Source: Chitinophagaceae bacterium
GTDB lineage: Bacteria > Bacteroidota > Bacteroidia > Chitinophagales > Chitinophagaceae
NCBI GenBank assembly: GCA_016713085.1
Contig: JADJPV010000008.1
Location: forward strand, 1-23,097
Length of the DNA stretch: 23,097 nucleotides
Direction of reading: 5' to 3'
Shown here: positions 20,471 to 23,097 of the stretch, piece by piece
Layout: each line of letters starts with the position of its first letter
Position numbering within the stretch: position 1 is the first letter of the stretch
The notes under the pieces: generated by a model
The model's input: the letters and a program-made list of their open reading frames with translations, nothing else
Databases searched by the model: none
Told to the model about the DNA's origin: nothing
Made by a program: the position numbers and the translations under genes

Positions 20471-20931
20471 GCCTTATCCCCTCGCTGCATCCTCTGCAAT
20501 CATGCAGCAATCATCGCTAAATTTCACTGTAATTCGTTGCTTTGCTTTGCATTTTTCCAAAATGGTGCAATCATATACGGCTCATATCGGAAATATGTAG
20601 GAAATAAATTGCTGTCAAGCAGTGTTTCAAATCTGTGTAAAGGTCAAATAAAGGCTTTACAGGGTTGGAACCCTGTAAGCTGGTAACTTACCATCAAAGA
20701 AAAAAGCACTACCCCTAAAGGAGGTAATGCTGAAAAACTGACCGACTGGAATGAACACCAAAGACCACCGCAAGGCATTATAAACCTTGATACCGGGCGA
20801 AGGGACGCAATTGAAAAAGCCCTGGCGACGACCGCTGAACGCAAGAGGCGAAACAGGAACAAACTGGCGGAAAGAGTGACCTACTGAAAGGACAAATGCC
20901 TGATAAACTCCTGCTGAAATACGTAGATGCT
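20471..20931 (+). other. Gene-free stretch with three hairpins in a row
   Basis: No ORF here looks like a protein; those longer than 60 codons overlap each other in several frames and have no recognisable domains. Visible structure: the octamer GCAATCAT occurs three times (20496, 20507, 20567). A 12-bp hairpin is at 20654-20680, a perfect 6-1-6 palindrome at 20681-20693, and an 8-pair hairpin with two mismatches at 20706-20730. Weaker pairing (CCGGGC with GCCCTGG) lies near 20795-20825. This looks like a structured RNA or repeat rather than a decayed gene. Confidence 0.5.
20654..20730 (+). ncRNA. Candidate structured RNA: three adjacent hairpins
   Basis: Hairpin 1 (20654-20680): ACAGGGTT, loop GG, AACCCTGT, extended by GCTT/AAGC with one bulged T. 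Hairpin 2 (20681-20693): TGGTAA C TTACCA. Hairpin 3 (20706-20730): GCACTACCCC with GGAGGTAATGC around a TAAA-type loop. Only 12 bases are unpaired between the second and third. Such packing is rare by chance, but no promoter was identified and I know of no family it matches. Confidence 0.4.
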
Positions 20932-21109
20932 TGTGCATAAGTATAAATTTTATATACCTCTCTCAGCAAGGCGGATAAAAAACCAAAAGGAAACGGAATA
21001 AAAGATGGCTTTGTGTTGGGGCTGTGTTTATGCCGTAGTTCTTTTGTTTTTGTTGTTTGTGCGGTTGCCCGCCTTGCTACTTTTGCGTATAAAAATTTAT
21101 ACTTACACA
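20932..21109 (+). repeat. Large fold-back element enclosing copy 1 of the structured repeat
   Basis: Three nested inverted repeats share one centre. The outer arm at 20932-20956 (with TAAGTATAAATTTT) pairs with 21088-21109. The middle arm AGCAAGGCGG (20965-20974) pairs perfectly with CCGCCTTGCT (21069-21078). The inner arm at 20977-20994 pairs with 21038-21052. The apex core is 20995-21037 and is nearly the same as that of the second copy at 21695-21739. The right end overlaps the last 7 bases of the DUF6943-like gene on the other strand, so the element could also serve that gene as a 3' structure. Confidence 0.62.
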
Positions 21110-21558
21110 ACTGCGTATTTCAAAAGGGCTGCATTAGTTTTGCTTTTCAGGTAGCGGTATATCGTTGCTCTTTTCACATCTTTAATGAGTGCCAAATTTT
21201 GCATCTGCTTTTCTTTTTGTTCCAATAGTTTTATTTGGTTTATGGTTTTTGTGTAGGCAGTATGTTGTTTGCTTACATGCTCTGCCTGTGTTGCAACTTC
21301 CTTTTTAAATTCATCAATGCGGATAAATGGGATAACCGAACCTGTTAGTAATTGGTGGAAATGTTTTGCCTTCCATAAACCGAACAGCAACCAGAAATAA
21401 AAGTTCTTTTCATCCTAATTTTTGCAGATACACACATAGGAATTTGGGCAAGGTTTATCAAGCGGCTTCCCACTATTTAAACCCTTGCAAAGAATGTAAA
21501 ATTCAAATTGTGTGCTTTGATTTTTTACGCTGAATGTTTGAAACTTTGGACTGTGCAT
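21103..21558 (-). CDS. DUF6943-like mobile-region protein with an in-frame TAG
   Basis: The start ATG at 21556-21558 gives MHSPKFQTFSVKNQSTQFEF, then YILCKGLNSGKPLDKPCPNS and YVCICKN. A TAG follows (codon 48, 21415-21417), and the same frame continues with DEKNFYFWLLFGLWKAKHFH, LLTGSVIPFIRIDEFKKEV, a charged helical stretch and ALIKDVKRATIYRYLK, ending at 21103. From memory, the pattern of N(S)GKPL, PCPN, FGLWxxK and GSVIPFI with a terminal EVKRA-like helix fits the Bacteroidota family DUF6943, found mainly in conjugative or mobilisable elements. The length of about 150 residues is right. The TAG is probably a sequence error. The function of the family is unknown. A T/C-rich tract lies 50-100 bases upstream. 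Confidence 0.72.
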
Positions 21559-21605
21559 AGTATGAGAATTTAATTATTGCTCCGCTACGCTCCGCCTATA
21601 CAAAA

Positions 21606-21654
21606 CCCAAAAGAAAAAAGAAAAAAAACCGAAAAAAAAAAGAAAAAAGAAAGC
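21606..21654 (+). other. Purine tract (A-rich with G and few C)
   Basis: About 50 bases are made almost only of A and G with scattered C. The tract lies upstream of the DUF6943-like gene, where the coding-sense strand is T/C-rich. It could affect DNA shape or be a low-complexity spacer. No function is claimed. Confidence 0.5.
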
Positions 21655-21676
21655 AATTTTATCAGGTGGCGTGGCT

Positions 21677-21755
21677 AAAAAAACAAGGAGGAACGGAATA
21701 AATGATGGCCTTGTGCGGTGGGGCTGTGTTTATGCCGTAGTTCCTTGTTTTTTTT
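21677..21755 (+). repeat. Structured repeat, copy 2
   Basis: The left arm (21677-21694, containing AAAAAAACAAGG) pairs with the right arm (21740-21755, containing CCTTGTTTTTTT). The apex core 21695-21739 matches the core of copy 1 at about 39 of 43 positions, including the run GGGGCTGTGTTTATGCCGTA. Two A-T pairs of copy 1 are G-C pairs here, so pairing is kept although sequence changed. A small perfect hairpin GGCTG TGC CAGCC follows at 21765-21777. Confidence 0.65.
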
Positions 21756-21840
21756 AAAGCATGGGGCTGTGCCAGCCAACTAACTTTGCTGCATTTTTTT
21801 ATTTGTATGTCAAACGGAATTTTAAAAAAGAGAAAGGGAT

Positions 21841-22074
21841 TTATGTTTTTCCTGACTTACCTAAAATCTCTTTTTGATGTTGCTTAACTGCCTTACTGTT
21901 TTTAGATAACATGGCTACTTCAACATCAATTATCAAAGAATCATTGTAATGAATCCTTGCCTGTTTCTGCATTTGGATATTGACAATATCAATATTGGAT
22001 TGTTCTATAAAACGGATGCCCGAAACGGGCTTTCGTTTATTCTTTAACCATATAGTTATCCGATAGAAAGGCAT
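21841..22074 (-). CDS. Small protein of unknown function
   Basis: This is an uninterrupted 77-codon frame with the start MPFYRITIWLKNKRKPVSGI. It has a basic N-terminal half (KNKRKP), the block RFIEQSNIDIVNIQMQKQAR, then IIDVEVAMLSKNSKAVKQ and a Lys-rich tail ending in GKSGKT. It looks like a real coding sequence, with alternating strand and helix and normal codon use. I recall similar small proteins (ending in EVxMLSxxSxAVK) in Bacteroidota mobile regions, without a known role. In-frame stops just upstream fix the start near 22074. A near-match to the -7 box (TACCTTTA on the - strand) lies about 20 bases before it. It lies on the same strand as the DUF6943-like gene, 282 bases upstream of that gene's start. 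Confidence 0.6.
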   Translation of the reverse strand: MPFYRITIWLKNKRKPVSGIRFIEQSNIDIVNIQMQKQARIHYNDSLIIDVEVAMLSKNSKAVKQHQKEILGKSGKT

Positions 22075-22665
22075 TGCTAATATTATTAGTAAAGGTAGGA
22101 TTGCAATACTTAAATGGAAAAATCATTTAGTTATGAAAAGTACTGTTGTATTTGTGTGCTGGGTGGGGTAATATGCCGCAGAAAAAAATAAAGCATACAA
22201 CTGCTCTTGTGCGGATGGTAAAAGCAAATGCAATGACTGAACGCAATGGAGCAAATGTATAGGGTAGCTTGTAGTGGCATGAGCAATCCCGAATGTGTAA
22301 GGGTTATGTGTGCAGGCTATCGGGATGCCAGGACACGAAAAGCCTGTGTGCAGGTTTGTGGAATGAAGGGAAGGAATTGCTTTTGCTGTGCGGTGCTGAG
22401 GTTGGTGAAATGAACGCAATGAACGGGTGTAGCGGAATGCAGTGAAACGGAATGTAGGAACAAGTGAATGAAGAGAATGAACCTACCGCAAGCACATGGC
22501 AAACAAATAGATACATGCTTTATTTTTTACTGCACCATTGAAGGGGAGGTTGGGGTGTGTGGGGTTTTCAGGGTGGGTGCGATGGCTAAAGGAACGGCTT
22601 AGCACATAAAGCAATTACATGGGTTTTGTGTGTGAGCATTGCTTTATGGGGATGTGGTGTTGGCT

Positions 22666-22757
22666 ACTTAACATAATGGCGTATTATATGGTCTTTTGTG
22701 TTGGCATGTCTTGCATAAGCGTAGGAAAAAGCATATAATGCCGCATTATGTTTAAGT
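22666..22757 (+). repeat. Long inverted repeat with palindromic arms
   Basis: ACTTAACATAATGG at 22666 and onwards to 22690 is repeated inverted at 22732-22757, with one base gap and about three mismatches over 25 bases, around a 41-base loop. Each arm is itself partly palindromic (ATAATG CCG CATTAT in the right arm). This could form a cruciform, an RNA hairpin or paired binding sites for a dimeric protein. Confidence 0.65.
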
Positions 22758-22785
22758 ATGCTTCCGGCATTTTATACTGGCATAA

Positions 22786-22823
22786 GGGCTGCGAAGGGGC
22801 TTTGGGGCAGCCCGTCTTTTTTT
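22786..22823 (+). terminator. Terminator-like hairpin
   Basis: GGGCTGC (22786-22792) pairs perfectly with GCAGCCC (22807-22813) around a 14-base G-rich loop, and seven T follow at 22817-22823. It has the form of an intrinsic terminator for + strand transcription, but no gene ends here, so it may close a non-coding transcript. Confidence 0.55.
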
Positions 22824-23057
22824 GGATATGCCGTGTGTTGGCTTGGCTCTTTGACTATGTAACGAAGTGGAATAGGCAATGTGCCAAATGGCTTTGCTGC
22901 ATAGCCACAAAAAGTATGACAGTTAAAAATGACGGCAACACCACAAGTGCAGTGAAGCGTTGGGTTTGTGATATGAGCTACTGCACAAGCCGTTCCTGTG
23001 TTGGCTGGGTAGGGTGCAAAATAGATTCGTGGCTTTGCCCACACCGCTTCCTGCGTT

Positions 23058-23082
23058 AGGGATTGAAGTGGAAATCCTTTTT
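23058..23082 (+). terminator. Terminator-like hairpin at the end of the non-coding region
   Basis: AGGGATT (23058-23064) pairs with AATCCTT (23073-23079), including one G-T pair, around an 8-base loop, with five T at 23078-23082. From memory, closely similar GTTAGGGATTGAAG-type sequences recur in Bacteroidota intergenic DNA, but this cannot be checked here. Confidence 0.45.
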
Positions 23083-23097
23083 GTTTCAAAAGATTGT

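Larger units (their letters stand above)
22140..23085 (+). ncRNA. Candidate long structured non-coding region
   Basis: About 950 bases hold no credible gene; the ORFs here overlap on both strands and show no domains. Instead the stretch is rich in inverted repeats: a 12-bp helix with G-U pairs (22307-22352), an 11-bp perfect hairpin (22605-22648), a ~25-bp hairpin (22666-22757), a terminator-like hairpin (22786-22823), a 106-base-wide fold (22949-23054) and a final terminator-like hairpin (23058-23082). The motif TGTTGGC occurs four times (22658, 22699, 22836, 22999) and AATG is clustered at 22227-22479. Both the terminator-like hairpins and the G-U pairs favour transcription of the + strand. 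It may be one RNA or several repeats; I know of no family it matches. Confidence 0.4.

Noticed and set aside
20471..21100. Group II intron
   Set aside because: Neither a domain V-like hairpin nor any reverse transcriptase/maturase reading frame could be found.
20644..21110. Several - strand ORFs of 72 to 110 codons
   Set aside because: They overlap each other in different frames and run through the hairpin array and the fold-back, with no recognisable protein features.
20995..21739. Template and variable repeats of a diversity-generating retroelement
   Set aside because: The two copies do not differ mainly at A positions, neither lies in a target gene's C-terminus, and no reverse transcriptase is present.
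22165..22195. A third copy of the structured repeat (GGTGGGGTAATATGCCGCAG)
   Set aside because: Only short words match the core (GGTGGGG, ATGCCG) and no flanking stem forms.
22666..23060. Integron attC site (ACTTAAC as left core, GTTAGGG as right core)
   Set aside because: The right core does not fit GTTRRRY, the spacing is too large, and there is no integron integrase or cassette array.
22748..23089. Overlapping ORFs of 103 and 105 codons on opposite strands
   Set aside because: They cover hairpins and a terminator-like site, show odd Cys/Trp or Pro/His composition and no domain; non-coding DNA explains them better.
1..23097. CRISPR array
   Set aside because: No set of regularly spaced identical repeats of 24-40 bases and no cas-like protein are present.

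Overview
The window looks like a chromosomal piece of a Bacteroidota bacterium, most likely family Chitinophagaceae or a close relative. The evidence is the protein style (RpoC beginning MAFRKEN, GGMEYP-type M1 peptidases, MARQTG and DUF6943-like mobile-region proteins), the promoter boxes of TAnnTTTG type, and the weak use of Shine-Dalgarno signals. Most genes are interrupted by one- or two-base indels even where the protein is universally essential (RpoB, RpoC, IspD). I read this as uncorrected long-read or low-coverage sequence, not gene decay. Coordinates below therefore span whole genes across the frame breaks.

Left part, + strand (1-10889): the C-terminal part of rpoB, complete rpoC and a strong terminator. 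These are followed by an OmpH/Skp-like periplasmic chaperone, an APC-family amino-acid permease, an RfaE1/HldE-type sugar kinase, an isoaspartyl peptidase/asparaginase with a scrambled N-terminal region, and ispD (MEP isoprenoid pathway). This is housekeeping DNA.

Middle part, - strand (18698 down to 10890): a closely packed cluster of a Gfo/Idh/MocA oxidoreductase, a polyprenyl-phosphate glycosylphosphotransferase, two tandem secreted M1 metallopeptidases (a short one and a long one with a C-terminal extension) and a GNAT/FemAB-like acetyltransferase. It converges with ispD with no gap. The first two genes suggest surface polysaccharide synthesis. A good Bacteroidota promoter precedes the cluster.

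Right part (18877-23097): a tRNA-Asp(GTC) gene with its own promoter and terminator marks a change of character. Beyond it lie a thermonuclease (SNase) gene broken by indels, a conserved Bacteroidota protein of unknown function, a DUF6943-like mobile-element protein, a small unknown protein, and about 1.6 kb of gene-poor DNA full of inverted repeats. This looks like an accessory or mobile region next to a tRNA, although no integrase is inside the window.

The most interesting material is non-coding. (i) Three hairpins lie in a row at 20654-20730. (ii) A structured repeat occurs twice (20977-21052 and 21677-21755), with a nearly identical core held by a stem whose base pairs change in a compensatory way; copy 1 also sits inside a larger 178-nt fold-back. 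(iii) A ~950-nt region (22140-23085) contains several long hairpins, one of which pairs fully only as RNA on the + strand, and it ends in a terminator-like hairpin. These are candidates for undescribed structured RNAs or repeats of Bacteroidota mobile regions.
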